DNA of 64,000 nt. Origin: Thiocapsa roseopersicina. GTDB taxonomy: Bacteria > Pseudomonadota > Gammaproteobacteria > Chromatiales > Chromatiaceae. The notes under the pieces are model-generated. The model did not search any database. It saw only the letters and a program-made list of their open reading frames with translations, and was not told the origin of the DNA. The stretch covers positions 117,452 to 181,451 of the forward strand of contig NZ_FNNZ01000011.1 in assembly GCF_900106925.1 (NCBI RefSeq), read 5' to 3'. This document shows positions 29,796 through 38,800 of this stretch, piece by piece (the first letter of the stretch is position 1; every line of letters starts with the position of its first letter). The translations under genes were made by a program, and so were the position numbers.

Positions 29796-30514
29796 CCTAC
29801 TGCGTCGGTGTCAAGCTCGACGAGGGCCTGATCTTCGCCAGCGACTCGCGCACGCATGCGGGCGTAGATAACTACTCAAAGTTCTGCAAGATGACGGTGT
29901 TCGATCGTGCGGGCGACCGGGTGCTGGTGCTGCTCAGCTCGGGCGGCTTGGCCGCCACGCAGACGGTGATCACCCTGCTGCGTCGGCGCGCCGCCGGCGA
30001 GGCGCCGCATATCTGGAGTGTCGACTCCATGTGCGATGTGGCCAACCTGGTGTCGGATGCGATGCGCGACATCGAACGCCGCGACGGTCCCTTCCTGGAG
30101 ACCGGCGGCCTGAAGTTCAACGCGTCCTTCATTCTCGGCGGCCAGATCGCCGGCGAGGAGATGCGGCTGTTCCGGATCTATGCCGAGGGTAACTTCATCG
30201 AGGCCGGTACCGACACCAACTTCCTGCAAACCGGAGAGGCCAAGTACGGCAAGCCGATCCTCGACCTGGGCGTGGGCTCCGGCGCGACGCTGGAGGACGC
30301 CACCAAATGCGTACTGGTGTCGTTCGACTCGACGATGCTCAGTAACCTCTCGGTCGGCATGCCGATCGACCTGCTGTGCTACGTCCGAGACAGCCTGCGG
30401 GTCACGATGAAGCGCCGCTTCGGCGAGGGTGACGTCTACTTCGACGCGCTGACCCGGCAGTGGCTCGAGGGCACGCGAAAGGTCTTCCGCGCCCTGCCGC
30501 CGCTGGAGTGGTAG
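29792..30514 (+). CDS. Anbu proteasome-like peptidase
   Basis: 240-residue member of the 20S-proteasome/HslV superfamily. After Met removal Thr1 becomes the nucleophile (MTYCVGVKLDEGLIFASDSRT, with Asp17 of the triad in ASDSRT and Lys nearby at 29/32). Also visible are LLSSGGLAATQTVI, FNASFILGGQIAGEEMRLFRIY, and LGVGSGATLEDATKCVLVSFDSTM, all Anbu-like. Anbu is normally encoded with an alpha-E protein, an ATP-grasp protein and a transglutaminase; only a truncated remnant of the last precedes it here. It converges on hupE. Confidence 0.88.
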   Translation: MTYCVGVKLDEGLIFASDSRTHAGVDNYSKFCKMTVFDRAGDRVLVLLSSGGLAATQTVITLLRRRAAGEAPHIWSVDSMCDVANLVSDAMRDIERRDGPFLETGGLKFNASFILGGQIAGEEMRLFRIYAEGNFIEAGTDTNFLQTGEAKYGKPILDLGVGSGATLEDATKCVLVSFDSTMLSNLSVGMPIDLLCYVRDSLRVTMKRRFGEGDVYFDALTRQWLEGTRKVFRALPPLEW

Positions 30515-30553
30515 CGACCGAGCCGCAGTCGCAAGCACGCGATGCGATGCCGC

Positions 30554-31588
30554 TCAAAACATCGCCGTCGTGCGCTCCAAGACCCAGAAGACGGCCAACG
30601 AGCCGATGGCGTAGCTCGGGAGATGCCGAACCGCCGTCGGCAAGCGCACAGGAATGCGGCGCAGACCGGCCGCCAACGTCAGGATCACCGCGACGCAAAG
30701 AAGCTGCCCGACCTCGATGCCGATGTTGAAGGCAGCCAGTGCGAGCGGGACCTCGTGTGCCGGCAGGCCGATCTCGGTCAGGGCACCTGCGAAGCCTAGT
30801 CCATGCAGCAAGCCGAATGCGAATGCCATCGCCCACGGGAAACGCTGTATCCAGGTCTCGTGCCCGCGCCCGGCGCGGGTCAGCTCCACGGCGACAACGA
30901 GGATGGTCAGTGCGATCAAGGTTTCAACGGGATGCGACGGAACCTTGACCACACCCAGCACGGCGAGCGCGAGTGTGACGCTGTGCCCGGCGGTGAAAGC
31001 GGTGATGGTCCAGAACAGCCGCCGATAACCCTGCACGAGCAGCACGAGACCGAGTACGAAGAGCAGGTGGTCGGGACCGCCGAGGATGTGCTCGAAGCCG
31101 AGGAGGAGATAGTCGCGTAGGACGTCGAGCCGACCGGCGCTCTGCGGAAGGGTGAACGTGGGTGCGTCGCCGCGCAGGACTGCTTGGATCAAACGCCCGT
31201 CGGCCAGGTGGACGCGCAGTAATGCATCGGTGCGGCGCTCGCGCAGGCCGTCGACGCCGATTTCCGAGCCGATCAGGTCGCCGTCGCCGCACCGGGCGCT
31301 CCAGCGCAGCGTGATGCGCGAGCCCGCTCGGCTCGCGACCGGATCGGACACGGGCGTGCAGCCCTCGGGGAGGATGGTCTGCAGGGGAGCATCGGCGATC
31401 CGGGACACGGGCAATCGCCAGAGCACGTCCAGCGTTCCCGTCGGCGATTCCCGAATCTCCAGAAGCGCCGGGTCGAGCGGATGAGCGACGACGCTCGATG
31501 CCGCGCCCCCCATCCACAAAAGCGCCGCCCACAGGATGATCGCCGATATGGACATTGGCGGCATGTGGCTCCGGGCGGTCGAGCTCAC
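30554..31588 (-). CDS. HupE/UreJ-family membrane protein
   Basis: 344 residues with a signal-like N-terminus (ISAIILWAALLWMGGAASSVVA), a periplasmic region of about 130 residues, then a membrane domain with the family motif LLLGFEHILGGPDHLLFVLG, FTAGHSVTLALAVLG and FAFGLLHGLGFAGAL. HupE/UreJ proteins are thought to transport nickel or related metals via the HX4DH motif; this longer version with an extracytoplasmic region is less well defined. The start overlaps the stop of the upstream PpiC gene by ATGA. It is the last gene of the DUF3604 operon. Confidence 0.85.
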   Translation of the reverse strand: MSSTARSHMPPMSISAIILWAALLWMGGAASSVVAHPLDPALLEIRESPTGTLDVLWRLPVSRIADAPLQTILPEGCTPVSDPVASRAGSRITLRWSARCGDGDLIGSEIGVDGLRERRTDALLRVHLADGRLIQAVLRGDAPTFTLPQSAGRLDVLRDYLLLGFEHILGGPDHLLFVLGLVLLVQGYRRLFWTITAFTAGHSVTLALAVLGVVKVPSHPVETLIALTILVVAVELTRAGRGHETWIQRFPWAMAFAFGLLHGLGFAGALTEIGLPAHEVPLALAAFNIGIEVGQLLCVAVILTLAAGLRRIPVRLPTAVRHLPSYAIGSLAVFWVLERTTAMF

Positions 31589-32595
31589 GGCTGCGCTGCC
31601 AGGGCTGCGCCGGGCGTGGAGAGGTCGTCTCGCCCCGCGACGCGAATCGCGTAGCGTTCCCGCAGGCGTGCCAGGCCCTGCGCTAAGCGCTGCGTCGCAC
31701 GCTCCGTCCCGACGGCCTCCACGAGCTGTCGTCTAACCGCGGCCAGCTCCGGCAGGCGCGGCTCGCACTTCTCCTCGACCAAGACCAGGTGCAGTCCGTA
31801 TGGCGAGGCGATGGGGTCCGACCAGACGCCGGGCTCGAGGGCGAAAACCTGCTCGGCGAATGCCGTGCCGAACCGTGCCGTGATGCGGGGCTTGGAGTAG
31901 GCTCGAAACCGCAGCCCGAGGAGGAAGGGATCGGACAATGCGACGGCGTCGGCCGGGGGCAGCGTGCGCGCTCGCGCGAGGCTCGCCCGCGCGGCGTCCT
32001 TGAGGTCCTCACCCTGAAGGCTTTCATCCAGGAAGAGATGCGAGAAAGTCAGCTCGGCCGGCTGCAGGAAGCGCTCGCGATGACGGTCGAGATAGTCCTG
32101 CAGATCCGTGTCGGTGAGCGGCGGCGCGCTCGGATCCTGCGCCAAGAGGATGCGCATCTTTTCGATCAGGAGCCGGCGGATGACGATGTCCTCGTCGAGT
32201 CCGAGCGCGCGCGCCTCGCGGACCAGCTCCTCGGGCGGGCGTCCGGGACGATCGCCGAGCGCGCGCATCTTCTCGACAAGCCGGCGGTGCACGCTGCCGT
32301 CCTGAAAGTCGAGTGCAAGCACGCGTGCCTCGCGATAGAGCATCTCCTCTTCGAGGGTTTGCGCGATCAGGGCGGACATCTGCTCCGGGGTAGCGCCGAT
32401 CCCCCAGCGTCGGACGAAGTCCTCCTGCATGACGCGGATCTGCTCAGCGGAGATGACGATCGGATTGCGCCGCACGGGTGGACGTTCGGGCTCGGACGGT
32501 GGCCATAGCTCGCTCGCGGCGAAGAGGGCAGTCCCGATCAGCACGAAGTGGAGAACCGGGTGTCGGAGCCAGCGCCCGAGACGGTGCCGGGTCAT
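31585..32595 (-). CDS. PpiC-type peptidyl-prolyl isomerase, membrane-anchored
   Basis: 336 residues with an N-terminal membrane anchor (HPVLHFVLIGTALFAASELW), a SurA-like helical region (IRVMQEDFVRRWGIGATPEQ...), and a rotamase-like domain in the C-terminal half beginning LTFSHLFLDESL and including SDPIASPYGLHLVLVEE. It is probably a periplasm-facing folding factor for products of this operon. GAAGGAG precedes the ATG at 32595; the long upstream in-frame extension is antisense to the DUF3604 gene end and unsupported. It lies 79 nt after DUF3604 and overlaps hupE. Confidence 0.85.
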   Translation of the reverse strand: MTRHRLGRWLRHPVLHFVLIGTALFAASELWPPSEPERPPVRRNPIVISAEQIRVMQEDFVRRWGIGATPEQMSALIAQTLEEEMLYREARVLALDFQDGSVHRRLVEKMRALGDRPGRPPEELVREARALGLDEDIVIRRLLIEKMRILLAQDPSAPPLTDTDLQDYLDRHRERFLQPAELTFSHLFLDESLQGEDLKDAARASLARARTLPPADAVALSDPFLLGLRFRAYSKPRITARFGTAFAEQVFALEPGVWSDPIASPYGLHLVLVEEKCEPRLPELAAVRRQLVEAVGTERATQRLAQGLARLRERYAIRVAGRDDLSTPGAALAAQP

Positions 32596-32674
32596 GCGCC
32601 AATCTCCTTCGTGCAACCAGGCCCGATCCGTTCCTGGCTGCAGACGGCGGACGGCGCAGCCCCATCGATCTCGG

Positions 32675-35167
32675 TCACGGGGTATACCAGATCGGCGAGG
32701 TCCAGGCACGTTGCTGCACGGTCTGGGGTACGATGCCGCTGCAGCATTGTGTGTATTCGAACTCCTCGTAGCTGTCGGGCAGCGTACAGACACCGCCGCC
32801 GCCACAATCGACGTCGCTGTTGCAGCCGCGCTCGTGTAGCGCCTGGACTTGGCCGCGGCAGATTCCCATGGGCTTGCTGCAGTCGACACCGCGCGCGTTG
32901 CAATAGTATTGGTTCCAGCGACAGCTCGGGTTCTCAAGCACGCGCACGTAGTAGAAGGCATGCCGGGCGGGGTCGAAATCGGGATCCGTCCAGAGGGTGC
33001 AGAGGTTTTTCAAGCCGCCGCCGGTCGGTCGGCAGGTGCGCAGGTCGACCTTGCCCTTGTCGTCGGTCGTGCCCGCGACGTCGTACACCGTTTCGTGCGT
33101 CTGCCCTGCGGCGTCAACCCAGCCCTTGATGATCTGCGCCCGCTGCAGCGGCGTGCCGGGGTGGCCCGACCAGCCGGGGTCCATGAGGGCGCTGACCGCG
33201 AAGCGCGGGGCCTCGACGGTGCCGCCACCGTATCCGTCGCGGGTCAGCGTGCCGCCCATCGGCACCCCATCGGCGTAACCGCGTGCGGCGAAGTCGCCCG
33301 TCTCGCAGATATCCGAAGGCAGGCCGAAACCGCCGAACACCCGTACGATCGGACGGGTCCCGCTGGTCGCGTAGGTTTCGCGGTTCTTGAGCGCGGTGAA
33401 GATCGCATCGCGCGAGTTCTCCTCGGCCCAGGCGACGGTCAGACCGCCCGCGTTGGTCTCGAGGCCGAGGAAATAGCGCTCGTTCAGGGCCTCCGACGAG
33501 GTGGCGAAACTTTGGACGCCGTGCGCCCCGCTCTTTGCGTATTGCTGCGCATCGGACTGTCCGGGCGTGCCGTTGTGGTTGTCGAGCCCGCCGACGAACC
33601 CGAGCTGGAAGGGATTCACCCCTTGCTCGGCCGCGTATGCGATGCCGCTCGCGAGCGTGTTGCGCACGTAGCTGCGCGGCGGAATGCTCTCGGTGGTCTG
33701 CATCTCGTCGGTGAGATAACCGTCCGCCGCCCCGCCGAGCCGCGCCCAGCCTTCGTTCTCGAAGTCGCACAGCTCGTCCGGCGGATTGGTCCAGGCCATG
33801 CCGGTCTTGGCGTTGTAGCGGCATTCCGACTGGCCCTTGATCTGCGTGAGCTCGACGAGCGGCTCCAGTTGGTTGCGCAGGTACGCCTCGGCCAGCCCGT
33901 CCGGGGTGTTCTCCGGCAGGATGAACATGCTGCCGCGGCTCATGTTGGGATTGTGCGGGATGGTGAGGACGTCGCAGCGGGGCTTCGCCGGATTCTCGAT
34001 ACAGGCGTCCTTCAGACTCTGGAGCATCACCGCGGGGGAGGCTACCGGCGAGCCCGGTGTCGAGGTGCAGTCGGCGCCGAAGCCGCACCCGAGCGGACTC
34101 TCGACGTTGCTGATCGGCGAGTCGATCACGTCGTCGTTGCGGAAGATGACGTTGCGGTGCAGGTTGTCAGCGCCCGAGTTGCCGGTGAAGTTGTTGATGC
34201 AGGCGGCGCCGCTCGGGCAATCCGCGGACGCTGACCACCCTGCGTCGGAAACGTCTGGGACTGCGTTGTCCTGCGCCTGATCCCAGCAGGGCAGGGCGTC
34301 GGCGTCCGCGCATCGGCCGTTCGCGGCCATCGCGGTGTATTCGTAGGCGATGAAGGACGTGAAGGTGCAGGAGGATGTGCGGTCGTAAGCGGCCTCCGCG
34401 TCGTCGCGGATCTTGTCCCAAACCAGTTTGGCCTGACGCGCGCAGAGCGCCCCGTCCGGGCCGCAGAAGGCCGGGCGTGCCGGGTTCTGGCTGACGTTTT
34501 CGAGTCCCGCGAAGATGCCGGGTGCGGCGCCTTGGCGCAGGCGCGAGATCTCGTCGCGGGCGATGCTGCAGAGTGGACTGTCGTAGCCCTCTGGCCGGCA
34601 CATGTTGTCCGACGCACATTCCTGCCCGGTGACGGCCGGATCGCAGTCCTGATCGCTTGCGCAGGTCTCGGTCGCCTCGAAGGTGCAGATGTTGCTCTCG
34701 CCGAGCTGCTCCGAGTGGTCGGTGATCGCGGCGAAGTCGAGCGCGCGTCCTTCGGGAAACTGGATGGTCCGGGTGGCCATGAACTGGCAGTGCTCGCCGG
34801 GCATGCAGTAGGGATGCTCGGTGACGTAGGTGCGCATACTCGGCGGCGGCGGGAGCTGGGCCTGCTCGGCCGTGCGCGTGTCGGCCCAAGGCGGCAAACC
34901 CACGCGACCGCCCTTCGCGTACCGGTAGGCGTCCGCCGGAGTATTGCGCGTGTCGAGCTCCACGGCGTCGAACGAGTAGGCCGTATGCAGATGAGTTTCC
35001 CCGAAGAACGGCTGCTTGGTCGGCTCGTAGCTGGCGCAACGCTCGCGGGCTTCGGTCCTCTCGAAGGGTGGATTCGGATCCGGCGGGGCGCTCTGCGCCG
35101 GTCCGGTCGGCGACAGTGCAATAAGCAGTGTCCAAAGGACAAAGGTCTTGATCGACGGCGCTCTCAT
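32675..35167 (-). CDS. Secreted DUF3604 protein
   Basis: 830-residue exported protein with signal peptide MRAPSIKTFVLWTLLIAL...AQSA. The DUF3604 family shows PHP-like metal-binding motifs: FFGETHLHTAYSFDAVE near residue 55, LDFAAITDHSEQLGE near 145, LTIPHNPNMSRG near 405 and GGLDNHNGTPG near 520. Many Cys residues (for example CASDQDCDPAVTGQEC and CNSDVDCGGGGVC) suggest disulfides in the periplasm. The enzyme activity is not established; a metal-dependent hydrolase is likely from the His/Asp motifs. The partners PpiC and HupE follow on the same strand. Confidence 0.88.
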   Translation of the reverse strand: MRAPSIKTFVLWTLLIALSPTGPAQSAPPDPNPPFERTEARERCASYEPTKQPFFGETHLHTAYSFDAVELDTRNTPADAYRYAKGGRVGLPPWADTRTAEQAQLPPPPSMRTYVTEHPYCMPGEHCQFMATRTIQFPEGRALDFAAITDHSEQLGESNICTFEATETCASDQDCDPAVTGQECASDNMCRPEGYDSPLCSIARDEISRLRQGAAPGIFAGLENVSQNPARPAFCGPDGALCARQAKLVWDKIRDDAEAAYDRTSSCTFTSFIAYEYTAMAANGRCADADALPCWDQAQDNAVPDVSDAGWSASADCPSGAACINNFTGNSGADNLHRNVIFRNDDVIDSPISNVESPLGCGFGADCTSTPGSPVASPAVMLQSLKDACIENPAKPRCDVLTIPHNPNMSRGSMFILPENTPDGLAEAYLRNQLEPLVELTQIKGQSECRYNAKTGMAWTNPPDELCDFENEGWARLGGAADGYLTDEMQTTESIPPRSYVRNTLASGIAYAAEQGVNPFQLGFVGGLDNHNGTPGQSDAQQYAKSGAHGVQSFATSSEALNERYFLGLETNAGGLTVAWAEENSRDAIFTALKNRETYATSGTRPIVRVFGGFGLPSDICETGDFAARGYADGVPMGGTLTRDGYGGGTVEAPRFAVSALMDPGWSGHPGTPLQRAQIIKGWVDAAGQTHETVYDVAGTTDDKGKVDLRTCRPTGGGLKNLCTLWTDPDFDPARHAFYYVRVLENPSCRWNQYYCNARGVDCSKPMGICRGQVQALHERGCNSDVDCGGGGVCTLPDSYEEFEYTQCCSGIVPQTVQQRAWTSPIWYTP

Positions 35168-35430
35168 GGTGGGCTCCTCGTCTCACTCTCGGACTCGCTG
35201 GGGAGTCGGGCAAACGTCGGGTGCGCGTCCGTTGCGATCGCGTATTAAGCCGGATTTTCTGGACCGCTCGGGGCTTGCTCCGGGAAAGGCGTGGCCGTCG
35301 GGACAAGTCTAGGTGGTGCGCAGCGCTCCGGTCATGGCTGTCGCGGATGGCCGGGGATCGCTTCGTCGTGCTGGGATCAAGCGTAGCAGGGGGCCAATGA
35401 CTTCGCTATCGAAGCATGTGCGGGCGTAGA

Positions 35431-35446
35431 GGCGACTTAAGTCGCC
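35431..35446. repeat. GGCGACTTAAGTCGCC palindrome over the sulfurtransferase stop
   Basis: Perfect 16-bp palindrome whose central TTA is the minus-strand TAA stop (35437-35439). It resembles the palindrome at 17027-17046. The spacer 35168-35430 holds no supported gene. Confidence 0.7.
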
Positions 35447-36348
35447 CCTCCATGGTCGTTCCTGTTCCGGAGATCACCTTCGTCCGGCCCCGTCGCCACC
35501 GGTCGCTCGGGGGAGCGGATCCATTCGCTCCAGGACCCCGCATAGAGTCGTGAGCCATGAAGCCCGGCGAGCTCCATCGCCAAGAGGTTGTGGCAGGCAT
35601 TCACGCCCGAGCCGCAGCTGTGGACGATGGATGACGCGGGGACCTGGCCGATCGCTCGGGTGAAGCGTTCGCGCAGACGCTCCGCCGAGAGGAACCGGCC
35701 GTCCGTATCCAGGTTGTCCGTCAGCGGCAGATTGATGGCGCCGGGGATGTGACCCGCCACCGGGTCAATGGGCTCTCGGTCACCCTGAAAGCGCTCGGGT
35801 GCGCGTGCGTCAATCAGGGTCAGCCGGCCCGCGGTGAGATCGGCAGCAAGCTCGGCGGCCAGTGCCTCGGTGGTGATCCATCGGGTGTCGTCGGGCCTTG
35901 CGGTCAGCTCCCCTGGCTCATGATGAGGGACCTCGCGCGTCAGCGCGCCACATGAGGCGATCCAGGCTTGAAGCCCTCCGTCGAGCAGGGCGACCCGATC
36001 GTGCCCGATCCAGCGCAGCAGCCACCAGAGCCTGGCCGCGAATCCGCCGCCCACATCGTCGTAGACGACCACGCGCGTCCGCGACGAGACCCCGCAGTCG
36101 CCGAGCCAGGCGGCGAGGCGCGCTGGATCGGGCAATGGATGTCGTCCGGTCGTCGGACCGATCCGGGAGGACAGATGCGCGTCGAGATCGGCGTAAGCGG
36201 CCCCCGGAAGATGGCCCTCCGCATAGGCTCGATGTCCCGCCTCCGGATCGGCCAGCGAGAAGCGACAGTCAAACAGTCGCAGGTCCGGATCCTCGATCCC
36301 GGCGAGCAAGGTCGGCGCGTCGACGACGCTTCCTGCGACGCCGTTCAA
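35437..36348 (-). CDS. Two-domain rhodanese (3-mercaptopyruvate/thiosulfate sulfurtransferase)
   Basis: 303 residues with tandem rhodanese domains. The inactive N-terminal one has [32 protein letters not shown] and [17 protein letters not shown]. The C-terminal one has [19 protein letters not shown] and the active-site loop [14 protein letters not shown], of mercaptopyruvate-sulfurtransferase type (CGSGVxA). No signal peptide. No ATG is available; TTG at 36348 overlaps the stop of the homocysteine-methyltransferase gene (TTGA), and other starts are unlikely. Coupling to a homocysteine gene suggests a role in sulfur amino-acid metabolism. Confidence 0.85.
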   Translation of the reverse strand: MNGVAGSVVDAPTLLAGIEDPDLRLFDCRFSLADPEAGHRAYAEGHLPGAAYADLDAHLSSRIGPTTGRHPLPDPARLAAWLGDCGVSSRTRVVVYDDVGGGFAARLWWLLRWIGHDRVALLDGGLQAWIASCGALTREVPHHEPGELTARPDDTRWITTEALAAELAADLTAGRLTLIDARAPERFQGDREPIDPVAGHIPGAINLPLTDNLDTDGRFLSAERLRERFTRAIGQVPASSIVHSCGSGVNACHNLLAMELAGLHGSRLYAGSWSEWIRSPERPVATGPDEGDLRNRNDHGGAT

Positions 36349-37397
36349 GCGTTGAATGCCTCGAGCCCGGACAGACGCATCCGGTGATCGCCTTCGATCG
36401 GGCGGCGCGGTGTTTTCCCTTCCACGGCCTGCGCGATGGCGCGGATATGATCGGGCGTGCTTCCGCAGCAGCCGCCAATGATGTTGAGGAAACCCGACTG
36501 CGCCCATTCTTGGATCTGCTCGGCCATCTGATCCGGCGTCATGTCGTAGCCGCCCATCTCGTTGGGTAGCCCGGCGTTCGGATGAAAGGTGGTGTAGGAC
36601 TCGGCGACACGGGCCATATCTTCCACGTGCGGTCGAAGGAGATCCGGCCCCAAGGCGCAGTTGAGTCCGATGGCGAAGGGCTTGACGTGACGAAGGCTGT
36701 TGTAGAAGGCTTCGACGGTTTGACCCGAGAGGGTGCGCCCGGAGGCGTCCGTAATGGTGCCCGAGATCATGACGGGCAGGATGATGCCGTCTTCCTCGAA
36801 GACCTGATCGACGGCGAAGGCCGCGGCCTTGGCGTTGAGCGTGTCGAAGATGGTCTCGATCAGGATGATGTCGACATCCGCGGCGATGAGCGCTCGGGTC
36901 GCCTCGGCATAGACCTCGACCAGCTCGTCGAAATTCGTGTTGCGTGCGCCCGGGTCGTTGACGTCCGGCGAGATGCTGGCGGTCTTGCTGGTCGGGCCTA
37001 GGACACCGGCGACGAAGCGCGGCTTGTCGGGCGTCTTGGCGGTCCAGGCATCGGCCACCTCCCGGGCCAGCCGGGCCGCGGCGGTGACGATCTCTGCGGT
37101 ATAGTCCTGCAGACCGTAGTCGGCCTGTGAGAGACGATTCCCGTTGAAGGTGTTGGTCTCCAGGATGTCGGCGCCGGCCTCCAGGTACTGCTCGTGGATG
37201 GCGCGGATGACCTCGGGCTTGGTCAGCGACAGCAGGTCGTTGTTGCCCTTGAGGTCCGAAGGCCAATCCTTGAACCGCTCGCCGCGATAGTCGGCCTCTT
37301 CGAGTTGACAGCGTTGGATCATGGTCCCCATGGCGCCGTCGAGGATGAGGATGCGTCGGTTCGCGAGGTCGGTGAGTCGGCTGCGTGTGTCTGGCAT
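36345..37397 (-). CDS. Stand-alone homocysteine S-methyltransferase module of methionine synthase
   Basis: 350 residues equal to only the first module of cobalamin-dependent Met[50 protein letters not shown], and the Zn ligands in GLNCALG and [11 protein letters not shown]. It ends [11 protein letters not shown], where full-length MetH continues through an equivalent RLSGLEPxN junction into the folate domain. The folate, cobalamin and activation modules are not in this window, so either MetH is split in this organism or the gene is truncated. The start at 37397 gives the family N-terminus. Confidence 0.85.
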   Translation of the reverse strand: MPDTRSRLTDLANRRILILDGAMGTMIQRCQLEEADYRGERFKDWPSDLKGNNDLLSLTKPEVIRAIHEQYLEAGADILETNTFNGNRLSQADYGLQDYTAEIVTAAARLAREVADAWTAKTPDKPRFVAGVLGPTSKTASISPDVNDPGARNTNFDELVEVYAEATRALIAADVDIILIETIFDTLNAKAAAFAVDQVFEEDGIILPVMISGTITDASGRTLSGQTVEAFYNSLRHVKPFAIGLNCALGPDLLRPHVEDMARVAESYTTFHPNAGLPNEMGGYDMTPDQMAEQIQEWAQSGFLNIIGGCCGSTPDHIRAIAQAVEGKTPRRPIEGDHRMRLSGLEAFNA

Positions 37398-37469
37398 GAT
37401 GGCAATGATTCGAGAATCGATGAAGATGGCGTTCGAGTATAGCGGGTCATTCCGAGCAGTCGCGAGCCG

Positions 37470-37943
37470 ATGCGCGTTCGTCTGATCGCGGTCGGGCGGC
37501 GAATGCCCGCTTGGGTGGAAACCGGTTACGCGGAATATGCCAAGCGACTCCCCTCCGAGTGCGCGCTCTCCGTGGTCGAGATCGAGCCGGGTCAGCGCGG
37601 CAAGGGCAGCGGCGGGGAGCGTGCACGCGCGGATGAAGGCACCCGCATGATGAAGGCGATCCCGAAAGGCGCGCGGGTCGTGGCGCTCGACGGCGCGGGC
37701 GAGCCCTGGAGCACCGAGGCCCTGGCCGAGCAGCTGCGGGCCTGGCTCGCCGGCGGTCGCGATCTGGCCTTGCTGGTCGGCGGCCCGGACGGCTTGGCCG
37801 AGCCCTGTCTGGAGCGGGCCGATCAGCGCTGGTCCCTGTCCCGGCTGACCTTTCCGCACCCGCTGGTGCGGGTCATCGTCGCCGAGCAGCTCTATCGCGC
37901 CTGGACGCTGGTGCAGGGGCATCCGTACCATCGCGGAGACTGA
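37470..37943 (+). CDS. rlmH: 23S rRNA (pseudouridine1915-N3)-methyltransferase
   Basis: 157-residue SPOUT methyltransferase: [39 protein letters not shown], the SAM-knot region [15 protein letters not shown] and the end [15 protein letters not shown], all diagnostic of RlmH, which modifies helix 69 of 23S rRNA. Length matches the family (about 155). It is divergent from the MetH-module gene and followed by a heptad-repeat tract and maf. Confidence 0.95.
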   Translation: MRVRLIAVGRRMPAWVETGYAEYAKRLPSECALSVVEIEPGQRGKGSGGERARADEGTRMMKAIPKGARVVALDGAGEPWSTEALAEQLRAWLAGGRDLALLVGGPDGLAEPCLERADQRWSLSRLTFPHPLVRVIVAEQLYRAWTLVQGHPYHRGD

Positions 37944-37949
37944 AGCGGC

Positions 37950-38037
37950 CAGCTGTGAGCTGTGAGCGGTGAGCTTGGCCGTCTAAGAGCTGATAGCTGA
38001 TAGCTGATAGCAGGAAGCAGGAGGCAGGAGGCAGAAA
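37950..38037. repeat. Heptad-repeat tract between rlmH and maf
   Basis: 7-bp units: CTGTGAG CTGTGAG CGGTGAG CTTGG, then AGCTGAT AGCTGAT AGCTGAT AGCAGGA AGCAGGA GGCAGGA GGCAGAA AGCC. The register is continuous across different unit sequences. Confidence 0.9.
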
Positions 38038-38051
38038 GCCAACCGCAACCT

Positions 38052-38696
38052 TTGAACTCAACCACCGTGCCCCAATCCCGAGCCGACATCGAAACCGATC
38101 ACCACCTCTATCTCGCCTCGCGCTCGCCGCGGCGGCTTGCGCTCTTGGAGCAGATCGGGGTGCGCGTGGCCCTCGTCGATGCCGAGACGGACGAGACGCG
38201 GTGGCCGGGCGAGTCGCCCGAGACCTATGTCCGGCGTGTGGCCTTGGAGAAGGCGCGTGCGGGCCGAGCAGCCGTCTCCGAGGACACACTGTTCCCGGTG
38301 CTGGCTGCGGACACGGCGGTTGTCCTCGGAGACATGACCCTCGGGAAGCCCGCGGACCGGGCCGACGCAGCGCGCATGTTGAGCACCTTGTCCGGTCGAT
38401 CGCATCGGGTTCTGACCGCGGTAGCCCTGATCGCCGGCGAGCGCGAGCTGACCGATCTGAGCGACAGCCTGGTGACCTTTCGCGCCTTGCAGGAGTCCGA
38501 GATCCTGAGCTACTGGGACACCGGCGAGCCGTGCGACAAGGCCGGCGCCTATGCCATTCAGGGCATCGGCGCACTCTTCATTACGGACCTGCAAGGCAGT
38601 TATTCGGGCGTGATGGGGTTGCCGCTGTTCGAGACCGGTCGACTGCTCTCCGCGGCGGGGATTCATCTGCTCGGGTCAGTGCCGGGCGGAGGTTGA
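38052..38696 (+). CDS. maf: Maf-family nucleotide pyrophosphatase
   Basis: About 214 residues. Motifs are LYLASRSPRRLALLEQIGV, EKARAG, VLAADTAVVLGD, LGKPADRADAARMLSTLSGR, and the C-terminal GAYAIQGIGALFITDLQGSYSGVMGLPL, typical of the YhdE group (dTTP/UTP pyrophosphatase). The start is uncertain: TTG at 38052 or GTG at 38067, neither with a clear ribosome site; the conserved domain begins at about residue 18. It precedes rng, a common neighbourhood in gammaproteobacteria. Confidence 0.93.
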   Translation: MNSTTVPQSRADIETDHHLYLASRSPRRLALLEQIGVRVALVDAETDETRWPGESPETYVRRVALEKARAGRAAVSEDTLFPVLAADTAVVLGDMTLGKPADRADAARMLSTLSGRSHRVLTAVALIAGERELTDLSDSLVTFRALQESEILSYWDTGEPCDKAGAYAIQGIGALFITDLQGSYSGVMGLPLFETGRLLSAAGIHLLGSVPGGG

Positions 38697-38800
38697 TCGC
38701 GGTCTCGCCTCGCGTCTGAAAACAACTGCCGCCTGTCTTTCCGGGACGAACGCGGGTAGGCTCAAAACGATATCAAGACAGGCCAACGAGCGATGTTCCC

